Of a stretch of 64,000 bases of DNA, positions 8,797 to 17,577 are shown in pieces; the stretch's first letter is position 1, and every line of letters starts with the position of its first letter. The notes under the pieces were generated by a model. The model searched no databases. It was not told the origin of the DNA and worked only from the letters and a program-made list of their open reading frames with translations. This DNA is from UBA11574 sp963752565 (GTDB taxonomy: Bacteria; Desulfobacterota; Desulfobacteria; Desulfobacterales; UBA11574): assembly GCA_963752565.1 (NCBI GenBank), contig CAVVZC010000002.1, positions 186,001 to 250,000 on the forward strand. The letters run 5' to 3'. A program made the position numbers and the translations under genes.

Positions 8797-8878
8797 ATCA
8801 CAAAAATCCGGCAACAGGATAAAAAAGCCAGCAAAAATTATAATCAAAAATTATTTTGTGGTTCCGGTTTTTTTATAA
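8726..8878 (+). pseudogene. Remnant of a second activator gene copy
   Basis: In a different frame from the activator's tail, positions 8726-8878 read 'SIVDVSLDFKGEHLSDHASF' then 'SLKKSQKSGN' and run to a TAA at 8876. The first 23 residues match the linker of the intact activator. The remainder does not resemble its helix-turn-helix. No start exists, so this is a fragment. Confidence 0.6.
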
Positions 8879-9089
8879 AACAATCAAATCGATACTTGTA
8901 CTTTCTGTTACAGATCAAAGCTCGAAATTATCTCAAAAACGTTGTGTGCTGGACATCACAAAGGCAGTCTCTTCAAAGGGATTTCTACCCTTTTTGTAAT
9001 TTTATAAGAAAGAATACATTTCGGACATAAAATTGAATTCAATATAATATCTCATCTTATAGATAATTGAATTACTAGCTGTGTAAAAC

Positions 9090-10100
9090 ATGGATAAGTT
9101 ACTATATCGGTACAATGCTTTTCGTATTAGAAGGTATATTCGTAATAATGATGTGGATGCATTATTTAGGCTGATGACTCAAAAAAAGAAGTTTCTTCGC
9201 AATATGGTTACTGAAACATGCGGAGAAATTAAGTTATCACTAAATATTGAACAGTCTTGGCTTAAGCTTCTTACAAATATTATAAACGATCCTGAAGAAT
9301 CATTAGAAAATGTAATATCGGCGGCTAAAATAATAGTTTCTCTATGCAGCCACGGATGGGAACTACTTATAGTAAATCTCATAATTCGACTTATAGAACA
9401 TCCTAACAGTCTAACAAGGAATCAAATCGCAGAGATTATATCGTTATTAAAAATTGTCAGAGAAAATGGCAGTAACCATGTGCTTGAGGAAATATTCCAT
9501 TATTTATATACCAACCTATCTCTCCATTCCACGATGGGGAGAATGCTGGGTGCCATCGTAAATGATCCTTTAGTTTTAATTGGTTATTTTACAGATACAA
9601 AAGACTGTTTAATTCGAACACACATATTAATTGCATTGGGAGTTGTTGCCGATGAGACAGCAATAGATTTTCTTATCAAAAACATTGATGCAAATCAAGA
9701 GCATTTAAAAAAAACTGCTATAAAGAGTCTCGGGGAAACAAGATCACCCCAAGTCATACCTGTGTTGCAAAAATTACTTTTAGAAAAACTCATGGACGTC
9801 GTTGTTCAGGCAATAGTTATACATGGGGAAGACGCAATGGACATTACGGCTAGCGCATTACTCGCCAAAGAAAATGCGTGGGGGATTACCAAGAAGTTGA
9901 TAGAGTTAGGAATTTCAGAAAGTGAGCCGTTCTTAATAAAGATTCTATGGTTATCATCAGACGTTAGGGTTGCAAATTGTTTTTTAAATTCTGGAAACCA
10001 GCAGTTAGATCATGCCGCACGCAATTGGGCAAATGATAATGGTTATCTAATAAGGATGGATTATGGCAAGAAGAATCCGTATTGGGGAGGTAGAAAGTGA
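9090..10100 (+). CDS. HEAT-like repeat protein, function unknown
   Basis: 336 residues, mostly helical. The stretch from about residue 175 to 250 has the two-helix HEAT/PBS-lyase pattern ('HILIALGVVADETAIDFLIK', 'KKTAIKSLGETRSPQVIPVL', 'VVVQAIVIHGEDAM'), with the repeating Leu, Gly and Pro positions. There is no signal peptide, so it is probably cytosolic and used for protein contact. The start ATG at 9090 lacks a strong ribosome site. It is an orphan between the activator remnant and a kinase pseudogene, with the same A+T-rich composition. HEAT proteins near signalling genes often tune partners, but no partner can be named here. Confidence 0.6.
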   Translation: MDKLLYRYNAFRIRRYIRNNDVDALFRLMTQKKKFLRNMVTETCGEIKLSLNIEQSWLKLLTNIINDPEESLENVISAAKIIVSLCSHGWELLIVNLIIRLIEHPNSLTRNQIAEIISLLKIVRENGSNHVLEEIFHYLYTNLSLHSTMGRMLGAIVNDPLVLIGYFTDTKDCLIRTHILIALGVVADETAIDFLIKNIDANQEHLKKTAIKSLGETRSPQVIPVLQKLLLEKLMDVVVQAIVIHGEDAMDITASALLAKENAWGITKKLIELGISESEPFLIKILWLSSDVRVANCFLNSGNQQLDHAARNWANDNGYLIRMDYGKKNPYWGGRK

Positions 10101-10104
10101 TAAA

Positions 10105-10500
10105 TTAACCACCTGTCGGCAACCGAACTTCAAATACGGTAACGGTTCCATTGCACTTTTGGTGTTTTTACTTACCGCCATGTTTCACGATAATCTTGTG
10201 GTGGCAGATGTATAGCCCGAGTCTGGTGCCTTTTCCCAAAAGTTTTGGCAGAAAAAAAGGGTTTGAAAATATCCTCCTGGATATCCTATAGAATTCCGGA
10301 CCCGTTATCTTTGAACAAAAAACCACCTGCTTTTTATTCACATCAAAATGGGTAGAAATAAAGATTGTCCCTTTCATGTCCATAGCCGTCTGAATCGCAT
10401 TTTTAATGATATTCAGGCCACCAGACCTAAATTTACGAAATTACCCCTGATATCAGGTAGATCATGGACATCCCATTCTGCGATGTTATGTTCGAAATAT
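10105..10500 (-). pseudogene. Decayed histidine-kinase ATPase domain
   Basis: On the minus strand, pieces of a HATPase domain appear in the right order but in different frames. They are an N-box-like 'LNIIKNAIQTAM', a G1-like 'KDNGSGI' followed by an in-frame stop, an F-box-like 'QEDIFKPFFSAKTFGK', a G2-like 'GKGTRLGLYICHHKIIVKHGG', and an end 'FEVRLPTGG' with TAA at 10107-10105. At least two frameshifts and one stop break it. Upstream sequence to about 10500 ('LPDIRGNFVNL') still resembles the domain start. The sensor and phosphoacceptor parts are gone. It may once have paired with a sigma-54 activator. Confidence 0.75.
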
Positions 10501-10906
10501 TTGCATTGATTGAACATTATGCTATTCAATTGAAGTAACCAAAAGAAAATTTCTATATATCTATTTCTCAAATCATTTCAAATTATTATCAAATCTCACA
10601 GAATAATAGCAGCTTAAAAGAAATCTTGATAAACATAGAGATATTTTTTAATATTTTTTGACTTCCAAAATCACCATTTTGCTTTTGAAAATAATAATCT
10701 ATGATCTTATTTTTCCCTGTTATTTCTACGCGTCATATTCTTTGAGACGTTTCAGCTTTTTTCTCTTAATACTACCCCAGAATTGTATAAAAATTTCCAT
10801 ATACTTAAATAGTAATTGAAAAATATTGATTCTTAACTTTGATATGTAACTCAAAACAGTCGAATTTGGTTTTTTTATGTGAAGAACCCACTTTTTGTTT
10901 GTCTAT
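10501..10906. other. A+T-rich gap without recognisable gene
   Basis: No open frame, hairpin or repeat stands out in these 400 bases. It is very A+T-rich and probably contains decayed remains of the upstream part of the histidine kinase. Confidence 0.4.
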
Positions 10907-11470
10907 TTATTCCAAAGATAGAAAAGAATAATTAAGTCGTTTCACGTGGTATGAATCGCCTTTTTCGATAAGCTCCATTGAAATAATGCCGTTATTTTCC
11001 TCCCAGGTCCCGCCATTCAAAAGGTATTGGATGTAATATTTTCCCTTAACCTTAATGTTGCCTGTGTCGGTATCTAAAGAGTAAGAATCTAAATCAATTC
11101 GGTATTTAAATGATTCTATCCTTTCAAAGTTTCTGCGATATCTTGGCAAAAATTCATGAAAAGCCCTGTTGTTTTCAATGGCATCAGGAGCAAAAAAAGC
11201 GGAAAATTTATCGAAATCCTTGCTTTCATATGCCTTACAATACAAAAATAAAAATGATCTCAGACGGCCTGCTTGCTTTAAAATGCCCTGTTTAGGATTT
11301 ATTTTAACAATTTTTTCTCCTGCACCTGTTTCGTGGCGTTGTTCAAATGTTGTTTTTTGGTTGTAATTCTGTGTTCCACTATGTCCACCATCTAAAACAA
11401 CTTCCTGATAAGGAGTGGCACAACCAGTGAGAATTAAAAAAACCAATAATAATGTGATTGTGTTTTTCAT
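10907..11470 (-). CDS. Lipoprotein with NTF2/SnoaL-like fold
   Basis: I start at the ATG at 11470, which has GGAG 9 bases upstream, instead of the longer frame from 11551. The 187-residue product begins with a lipoprotein signal ('LLLVFLILTGCATPY', Cys about residue 15). The C-terminal part ('FLFLYCKAYESKDFDKFSAF' ... 'GKYYIQYLL') has the layout of calcium/calmodulin-kinase-II-association or NTF2-like domains, which are found in many periplasmic lipoproteins. It is probably anchored in the outer membrane. Function unknown; it stands alone, downstream of the TadE/TadG pair in the same direction but 282 bp away. Confidence 0.65.
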   Translation of the reverse strand: MKNTITLLLVFLILTGCATPYQEVVLDGGHSGTQNYNQKTTFEQRHETGAGEKIVKINPKQGILKQAGRLRSFLFLYCKAYESKDFDKFSAFFAPDAIENNRAFHEFLPRYRRNFERIESFKYRIDLDSYSLDTDTGNIKVKGKYYIQYLLNGGTWEENNGIISMELIEKGDSYHVKRLNYSFLSLE

Positions 11471-11752
11471 TGCTACAGCTCCAATGAAGTGGGCCGGTGT
11501 CTTAGAATAAATCAAACAAACGTTTCTCGCTGGGTTCGTGAATACCGCCAAGAGAACGATCCTTCTGTCAATGGCGACTCCACCCTCAGCAAACAGTAAA
11601 ATGAAGTCAATCGTTTCGAAATGATGATTTGGAATCTAAATCACACAAATTAAGCAGCTTCAATTTTTCACACGGTAGCCAGAATCTTTTACATTAAAAA
11701 GAGATGGGTCCGTGTCCAATATGGGGTAGGCACAATAAAAATTTAGACCAGG

Positions 11753-12928
11753 TTAATCGACCAGTTTGACGACAGGGGCACTACCGGTCTCACTCCCCCA
11801 ATCAATAGAGTCGAACCCGGGCCAAGTGCTGTCAAAGTTAGGACCCTGGCCAATGTAGGCATCACCCGCAACCTGTATAGAAGCGTCCAATCCTCGAACG
11901 CCCTGCCCGATTGTTAATATTCCGCCGGCGATGAGATGGGCTCCTTCCACCCTCGTGCCCTGACCGAAATTCATATTGCCGGTGGCGTAGATTCCGATGG
12001 CTGGAGAGGAAGTGGGAGAGCCTGTGTTTATAACTGCTCCGCCTTGACCCCAGTTCACATTGCCCAGAGCCGCAATGATAACATTGTTCACTCGATAGCC
12101 CTGGCCGATGTTCACGTTGCCGTTGACGATATAGGCGGTCCCATTGGAGAGATTACTCGGGAGACTGTCAACCTCTACCACATTCTTGATCCCCGGAGGT
12201 CGGTAGGCGCGTCTCTTAATATCGTTTATGAGATCCCCGACATTGTGCGCCAAACGACACTCCTCGTCCAAGGGTCCATAGAAAAGGCAGTCCACCCATC
12301 TGCCGGCGTCACATCGAGGGCCCTGACCCGCATGGATGCTCCCTTCTTTCCAAGCACCGAGAAGGGAGCCGTTTGTCAAGTGGGGGCCTTGTCCGACCGT
12401 TACACCCTCTTTGCCGTATACGCAGTATTCGTCTATCCGGATACCCTGACCCATTCTCACCTTTCCACAAGCCTCCACACCGTTGTTCCAGCAGTTTCCC
12501 GTGCCGGGTGGTTGAATGGCTATGGCAGTCGCCAAAGCGGAGACATCGCTCTGGTTAATGCCCAAAACCCCAGCAAAAAAATGCTTCCTAGATTGCCGGG
12601 TTACACACTCGATTACATCTGCGGGAGTACCTGAATCTAAGGTTCTCGTAATAAAATTCCATTTGCCGAAGCGTATATCCCCGGAATTGAGGACGTTGCC
12701 GTTCATGTTATTATTAGCCACTTCAATGGCTCTGTTTCCGGCAGCGGTTGTGTCTGGCAGCAAGAGCGCTCCGGCCAACGCTGCTGCATCAGCGGCGTTT
12801 TGCAACTCATTACGCCCGACATAAAGATCACCGATGTCTATCGCCAATGCAGTAAAACCGAATAGCGCTGTTAATGTTACTGCAAAGAGAACAATGACCG
12901 TTCCTTTTTGATCCTTTAACGTTAACAT
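11753..12928 (-). CDS. TadG-like pilus protein with periodic GQG repeat domain
   Basis: 391 residues. The N-terminus ('DQKGTVIVLFAVTLTALFGF', then 'DIGDLYVGRNELQNAADAAA' split by the family's usual spacing) is the TadE/G-like membrane anchor typical of Flp pilus-associated TadG proteins. The C-terminal two thirds carry eight GQG tripeptides at residues 160, 179, 201, 275, 294, 322, 341 and 360. Most neighbours are exactly 19 residues apart and each is preceded by an alternating hydrophobic strand. That is the pattern expected for a right-handed beta-helix (solenoid), rather than the von Willebrand domain seen in classic TadG. A pilus-linked surface or adhesive role is plausible. It follows a tadE gene by 41 bp. 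Confidence 0.8.
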   Translation of the reverse strand: MLTLKDQKGTVIVLFAVTLTALFGFTALAIDIGDLYVGRNELQNAADAAALAGALLLPDTTAAGNRAIEVANNNMNGNVLNSGDIRFGKWNFITRTLDSGTPADVIECVTRQSRKHFFAGVLGINQSDVSALATAIAIQPPGTGNCWNNGVEACGKVRMGQGIRIDEYCVYGKEGVTVGQGPHLTNGSLLGAWKEGSIHAGQGPRCDAGRWVDCLFYGPLDEECRLAHNVGDLINDIKRRAYRPPGIKNVVEVDSLPSNLSNGTAYIVNGNVNIGQGYRVNNVIIAALGNVNWGQGGAVINTGSPTSSPAIGIYATGNMNFGQGTRVEGAHLIAGGILTIGQGVRGLDASIQVAGDAYIGQGPNFDSTWPGFDSIDWGSETGSAPVVKLVD

Positions 12929-12969
12929 GGTTTTATTTTTTAATCCTGTTTAATATGATCATATTTGCC

Positions 12970-13464
12970 TCATTCAAATCTCATTATTGTTGTTTGTACT
13001 AAATCTAGCCCTCCGGGAAAATTTCCAATGAAACTAGGGATCAGCAAAAAATCGTATCGGTAATTAACTGTAACCGTAAGTGATTTCCCTGATATCCCAT
13101 TTTCTGGATCATTGGGATTTACAGTTATATCGTTGTCTTCTAGTATATCATCACCAAAGGTGATTAGGCAGGTTTGAGCACAGGCTTTAACTTTGTCTCG
13201 TATGTTCTGCGAGCTCGGATGATATGTATCGTCGGCCGTATCCAATGTACCATCCGCACCAGATTTATGAACATAGATAACCCCTTCTCTGGCGCCTTCC
13301 CGGCTGGCATTTGTTAACACGGCTTTGTTATAAAGCAGAATGCCAAATTCAATGGTTCCAAAGATAAGTATAATAAGTAAGGGAAAGACGATGACAAACT
13401 CTACTAGGACGGTTCCATTCTCGCTTTTTATTACTATTTTCCTTTTCAATGGGGGATTTTTCAT
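12970..13464 (-). CDS. Second TadE-like pseudopilin
   Basis: 164 residues with the TadE hallmarks: leader 'KSENGTVLVEFVIVFPLLII', then 'NKAVLTNASREGAREGVIYV'. It is longer than the tadE at 2370-2789, with an insert holding 'DGTLDTADDTYHPSS', which resembles a calcium-binding loop. It forms a two-gene unit with the TadG-like gene downstream. It is probably processed by the prepilin peptidase at 5506-6057. Confidence 0.88.
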   Translation of the reverse strand: MKNPPLKRKIVIKSENGTVLVEFVIVFPLLIILIFGTIEFGILLYNKAVLTNASREGAREGVIYVHKSGADGTLDTADDTYHPSSQNIRDKVKACAQTCLITFGDDILEDNDITVNPNDPENGISGKSLTVTVNYRYDFLLIPSFIGNFPGGLDLVQTTIMRFE

Positions 13465-13517
13465 AGCCGTTCAAAATTGTTCAGAATGAGATTGTGTTGA
13501 TCCTGACAAATTACCTT

Positions 13518-13533
13518 TGCAAAAATCGTGCAC
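13518..13533 (-). promoter_or_regulatory. Possible weak sigma-54 promoter of tadE/tadG pair
   Basis: On the minus strand GTGCAC-GATTT-TTGCA lies 54 bp before the second tadE start. The -12 element is perfect and the -24 element differs at its first two bases, including one of the important GG pair. The placement and the nearby sigma-54-driven tad operon make it worth noting, but the mismatch keeps confidence low. Confidence 0.3.
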
Positions 13534-14127
13534 ATAAAAAATAGTTAAATAATAACGAAAATAATATAACTTATTATCAAATAGTTGTGTGCCCAGTACG
13601 CTAAAATAGGTAAAGAAATAGATATATTTAATCAGTATACGAAACCATGCAATAGTGAAGCAAATTGCAAGAGTTATGCAAATTATTACATATTGGAGGA
13701 TTTAGGTAATAGGTGACAGATGTGGAATATGTTGTTATTTTAGAGGATTTAAAATAGAACTATAATACATGGTGGCATTTTGTGTCGCAATGTTAAAGCA
13801 CATATTTCTTGCCAGGAACCAAGATATCAATAAAGTACATATATATTTAGATTACCTCAGGAAAAACGAACTTGTCAAAACCTTTCATATCTTGCAAGCA
13901 CCTAAATCAAACGGAATTGTGATACCATAATCGCTTATCTCAAAAATTGCACCCTATCCATTTTGGGCATATCTTGCCAGTACCTGTACTATTCACACCA
14001 ACAATTGATGTACAGATATCATATTTTTCTGGCCTGCCAGGTCAAGTAAATCCTAAGTTTTACGGAGGTAAAAAAGAGAAAAGGATCGAGGATGACAATC
14101 CGTTTTTCGTTCAAAGATGCTCGGAAA
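13534..14127. other. A+T-rich gap without recognisable gene
   Basis: No supported gene. A frame at 13947-14135 has no ribosome site and no family character. A short frame beginning at an ATG near 14091 does have GGAGG upstream (about 14063) but would encode fewer than 50 residues antisense to the next gene, so I do not call it. Confidence 0.4.
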
Positions 14128-14760
14128 TTATTTAATAATCATATTAACGATGTTCAAAAAATCCTCTACTCGGAAGTCATGGTGATTGAGGGTATAATAG
14201 TCTATCGTCATATCTTTACATTGTTCATATAAATGTTCCCGGTGAGATAATAGTTTTGAATAACACCGTGCCAAAGCATCTTCATTTTTTTCATTAGGCA
14301 GTTTTCTGAAAAAGTCTCTCCACAGCACTGGTCGCTGATGGGTCAAGTATGCTTTCAGCATTAACTCTTGAACTTCTGGTGGTGTTGACAAATGAATGAC
14401 GGTTGTGCATCGACGAAGTCTTCTTAAAATTTCTTCTCCAGCATAGATTGCACTTCCTGTTGTGTCTATGACGATGTTTTTTTCAATATGATTATTTTTC
14501 TCGATGGACTCAATAATTTCGGAAATAACTTCTATTTCGCATGCCAAATATTTGGACTCTCGTTCCCTGTACTGTAATTCATATGGGAATCCCATCCATT
14601 CACCCAGTTCCATAATGGTTCCATCGCTTCTGGTAAGCTCCGAAGCAAGCTTTTTAGTAATCAGATCATCACAACAGAAACGTTTGAAACCAAGACCTGA
14701 AAGTTTTATGGACCATTTGGATTTTCCCGAACCAGACATGCCAATTAAGGATATTTGCAT
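14128..14760 (-). CDS. Shikimate-kinase-like P-loop kinase
   Basis: 210 residues beginning with the P-loop 'ISLIGMSGSGKSKWS' (Walker A GMSGSGKS, residues 7-14). 'CDDLITKKLASEL' follows, as in the substrate-site aspartate region of shikimate-kinase-like proteins, and then 'NIVIDTTGSAIYAGEE' as a Walker-B-like strand. The late segment 'RRLRRCTTVIHLSTPPEVQE' resembles the LID and base-binding parts. The rest departs from AroK, so the substrate may differ. It is probably a small-molecule kinase. It lies 82 bp downstream of the XRE gene in the same direction, so the two may be co-transcribed. Confidence 0.6.
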   Translation of the reverse strand: MQISLIGMSGSGKSKWSIKLSGLGFKRFCCDDLITKKLASELTRSDGTIMELGEWMGFPYELQYRERESKYLACEIEVISEIIESIEKNNHIEKNIVIDTTGSAIYAGEEILRRLRRCTTVIHLSTPPEVQELMLKAYLTHQRPVLWRDFFRKLPNEKNEDALARCYSKLLSHREHLYEQCKDMTIDYYTLNHHDFRVEDFLNIVNMIIK

Positions 14761-14842
14761 AAAACTAAATGGCTGATCTTTAAATTATAGGCCGACAAAC
14801 TTTGATCCTGTCCGTTAATATTTACCTTGCTATACGCTTTTT

Positions 14843-15169
14843 TCAATTGTTTAGGAAGTCTTTTCTCCGCTCTCTGCCAGATCTGTGATCAGGGCTGTGA
14901 ATAGCATATGAAAATTCACGTCGATCAATGCCTGAACGCCTATCCGAACCATCTTGAACAGACACCGTCATGTTCTCAGAAAAGATCTTGTCCTTATCTG
15001 AAATTTTTAATCCCAAAGCTAAAACAATCTTTCGTTTAGTTTCCATCCTGCATGGCTTGCCCCGCTCTATTCGTGTGATGGTGAGGGGTGAAATGTTGGC
15101 ATTTCTGGAAAGCTCGGCCTTGCTTATCATAAGAGATTCTCTAATTTCCCTTAGGTTGTTCTTACTCAT
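14843..15169 (-). CDS. XRE-family regulator with RRSGxDRR tail
   Basis: 108 residues. Residues 1-60 are a Cro/C1-type helix-turn-helix ('IRESLMISKAELSRNANISP', 'LTITRIERGKPCRMETKRKI'). The tail has two arginine-rich blocks, 'DRRSGIDRREFSYAIHSPD' and 'HRSGRERRKDF'. This RRSGxDRR pattern recurs in deltaproteobacterial regulators and PilZ-type proteins and may bind nucleotides or nucleic acid; that role is inference. The ATG at 15169 follows AGGA. It may regulate its own promoter and the kinase gene downstream. Confidence 0.8.
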   Translation of the reverse strand: MSKNNLREIRESLMISKAELSRNANISPLTITRIERGKPCRMETKRKIVLALGLKISDKDKIFSENMTVSVQDGSDRRSGIDRREFSYAIHSPDHRSGRERRKDFLNN

Positions 15170-15583
15170 TTCTTGAATCCTGTGTCATTGGTTTGATATT
15201 ATTATGTTTGGCCGGCCTGGGGGCCGTTGTAGGCCTTTCCTATGACCGTATTTATTCCCCTTGCATATCATCATTATGGTATATTGCTTTGTATCTTGCA
15301 AAATCCATGCAAAAAACAGCTCTTTATTTATTAAAACAATAATATCAAATTCTTATATAACCACCACAACCGATCAAGAGTGCGAATTTTTGGCTAAATG
15401 TTTAAAATTATGAAGTAAATATCTTAAAATATATGTAAACTTTTACTTAACGCAAGCGCCGGTCTGTTTTTTATAACCGGTCCCAGCAACCGCCCCTTTA
15501 ATATGAATGTGGTATGGGTCATTTTACTTTGACGATAATTTTCTTTTATGTTACTTTAAGCCGTTTTGATAAGATGATTCTGA
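15170..15583. other. Gap between XRE gene and L,D-transpeptidase
   Basis: This gap should contain the divergent promoters of both genes. A G+C-rich patch at about 15210-15245 stands out from the A+T-rich surroundings but encodes nothing I recognise. A short hairpin (CCGGT / ACCGG, near 15460-15481) is present. Confidence 0.35.
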
Positions 15584-17320
15584 ATGATTAATACCCTTGA
15601 AGTAATACCTCTTTATAAAATGCTGAAACCAACTAAAAATACATCTTCACACCTTGTTTTAATCGTTCTTTTGCTGATCGCTTTTCAAGCACTGTCAAAC
15701 ACCCAAATCTTTGCTGGTAGTAATGCTTCCATCCTCATCAAAAACCACCTTAAAAAGAAAGTCGAACTTGAAACAACCAAGGAAAGGTTTCGCTGCCGTG
15801 GAGAGTTGATCTGCGGGCTTTCACAAATTCCGATTTTTTACCAACGCCGAGGGTTTTTCCCTGCTTGGTGCTCAGACAAGGGTATTTTACCTCAAGCTGA
15901 ATCTCTGATCACAGAGATCAAAGGAGCTCATAACGAGGGCCTGGGACCTGATGACTATCATCTTACCAACATTCTATCATTAATAGAAACGATCAAAAAC
16001 CAAAAGGCCCTGGGAAACACGGTCAATCCTGAACTGTGGGCGGATCTTGATTTGCTTTTAACCGATGCCTTTATGCTATATGCGTCGCATTTGCTTGCCG
16101 GCCGTGTAAATCCTGAAACTATCCATACCGATTGGACGGTATCAATCCCAACGGGCGACCTGACGGATATTCTCCAATCCGCACTCAAAACGAATCAAAT
16201 AAAAAAAGCGTTAAACGATTTTCGTCCTAATCATCCCGGATATTCAGGGCTCAAAACATATTTGGCGCATTACAGGAGTATTGAAAAAGAGGTTCACGAA
16301 TTGCCTCTGTTGGGTGGAACCCGTTTGACAAAAGGTGATAAAGGACCGTCTGTTGAAATTCTGCGTGAGCGATTGATCATTCTTGGAGATCTTTACGCCG
16401 ACAATAAAGACCAAACTGATATTTTTGATGAAACCATTCAAGAAGCCGTTCTAAGATACCAGAAACGGCATGGATTAAAACAAGACGGTATCGTTGGATC
16501 CCGCACACTGGAAATGTTAAACACATCCCTTCAAAAAAGGATCCGTCAGATAGAACTTAACATGGAACGATGGCGCTGGGTTCCCCGTAATATTGGAAAT
16601 CGATACCTTATTGTGAACATTGCTGACTTTAAATTGTGGGGGACTGAAAACCACCGCCGTGTGCTTGACATGCGTGTTGTTGTGGGAAGACCCTATCGAC
16701 GCACACCGGTTTTCAGTGCAAAAATGACCTTCATGGTGATCAATCCATACTGGAATATTCCGCAACGTCTTGCCATCAAAGATGTTCTCCCTAAAATTCA
16801 GAAGAATATTAACTATATAGAACAACAGAAAATTAAGATTTTCAAAGATTGGAGCGAAAATGCGGTAGAAATAGATCCGAAAACCATCGCCTGGAATAAG
16901 ATCGAGCCCAGAAACTTCGCTTACAAACTTCGCCAGGATCCAGGGCCAAGAAATGTGCTGGGTCGAATAAAATTTATCTTTCCCAATAAGTTCGCAGTAT
17001 ATCTTCATGATACGCCCAAACGTTCACTCTTTGAAAAAAATAATCGTGATTCTAGTTCGGGGTGTATTCGAGTGGAAGAACCCATCAGCCTTGCCGTCTA
17101 TCTTTTGCAGGATGATCCGAGTTGGACACGGGAAATATTAATGGAAGCCATTGAAATCGGAACACCTAAGGTTATCTGGCTCAAGAGACCCATTACCGTT
17201 CATTTACAATACTGGACGGCATGGGTGGACGAAACCGGCGGACTAAACTTCCTAAATGATATTTACGACCGTGACAGGCCGCTGGATCATGCCCTGAAAG
17301 AGCGACGCCCCAAGGCTTAG
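15584..17320 (+). CDS. L,D-transpeptidase of the YcbB/LdtD type
   Basis: 578 residues. After an N-terminal membrane segment/signal ('VLIVLLLIAFQALSN') comes a scaffold domain ('LPQAESLITEIKGAHNEGLG'), then a peptidoglycan-binding repeat ('TKGDKGPSVEILRERLIILG' and 'QKRHGLKQDGIVGSRTLEML', about residues 245-315), then the YkuD catalytic domain. The active-site motif is 'HDTPKRSLF' to 'SSSGCIRVE' at about residues 475-497, including the nucleophilic Cys. It makes 3-3 crosslinks in peptidoglycan. A second possible start (MLKPTK) lies 12 codons inside. Its convergent neighbour is a MepK-like endopeptidase, matching the E. coli ycbB-ycbK pairing. Confidence 0.9.
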   Translation: MINTLEVIPLYKMLKPTKNTSSHLVLIVLLLIAFQALSNTQIFAGSNASILIKNHLKKKVELETTKERFRCRGELICGLSQIPIFYQRRGFFPAWCSDKGILPQAESLITEIKGAHNEGLGPDDYHLTNILSLIETIKNQKALGNTVNPELWADLDLLLTDAFMLYASHLLAGRVNPETIHTDWTVSIPTGDLTDILQSALKTNQIKKALNDFRPNHPGYSGLKTYLAHYRSIEKEVHELPLLGGTRLTKGDKGPSVEILRERLIILGDLYADNKDQTDIFDETIQEAVLRYQKRHGLKQDGIVGSRTLEMLNTSLQKRIRQIELNMERWRWVPRNIGNRYLIVNIADFKLWGTENHRRVLDMRVVVGRPYRRTPVFSAKMTFMVINPYWNIPQRLAIKDVLPKIQKNINYIEQQKIKIFKDWSENAVEIDPKTIAWNKIEPRNFAYKLRQDPGPRNVLGRIKFIFPNKFAVYLHDTPKRSLFEKNNRDSSSGCIRVEEPISLAVYLLQDDPSWTREILMEAIEIGTPKVIWLKRPITVHLQYWTAWVDETGGLNFLNDIYDRDRPLDHALKERRPKA

Positions 17321-17395
17321 AGCAGTTACTAAGGCGTACAAATCCTAACTCGACATTTTTATCTGATATACTGACTTTGATATCATATCAGAAAA

Positions 17396-17570
17396 AGTTA
17401 CAAGTGGCTAAAGTTAAGGAATTTTTTAGACAATTATATTTTAATGACAGCGCGTTAGCGCTACATCAACTTCCCCGATGAATACGGGATAAATAGGCAC
17501 TTGTGAGAAGGCTTCGGTAAGATTTCCATTGGTAGGGGTTATGACGAGTATCTAATTTACTTATTCGTAA
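17396..17570. repeat. Dispersed repeat, copy A
   Basis: This copy is clearly homologous over its length to the copy at 34460-34653: GTTACAAGTG..CTAAAG at one end, a shared core (AATTATATTTTAATGACAGC then GCGTTAGCGC), GGCACTTGTG and AAGGCTTCG later, and CGAGTATCTAATT near the end. The inner arm that should pair with the first end is degenerate. It sits between two convergent genes, directly after the stop codon of the endopeptidase gene. Confidence 0.8.
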
Positions 17571-17577
17571 TTTAAGA

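Noticed and set aside
8810..8880. A terminator from CCGG and CCGGTTTTTTTA after the activator remnant
   Set aside because: The complementary arms are short and separated by a long loop.
10168..10383. A 71-codon minus-strand frame that could be called a small protein
   Set aside because: It is one surviving piece of the histidine-kinase pseudogene; the conserved motifs lie partly in other frames.
13947..14135. A 62-codon plus-strand frame in the gap after the second tadE
   Set aside because: No ribosome site, no recognisable pattern, and it overlaps the 3' end of the kinase gene.
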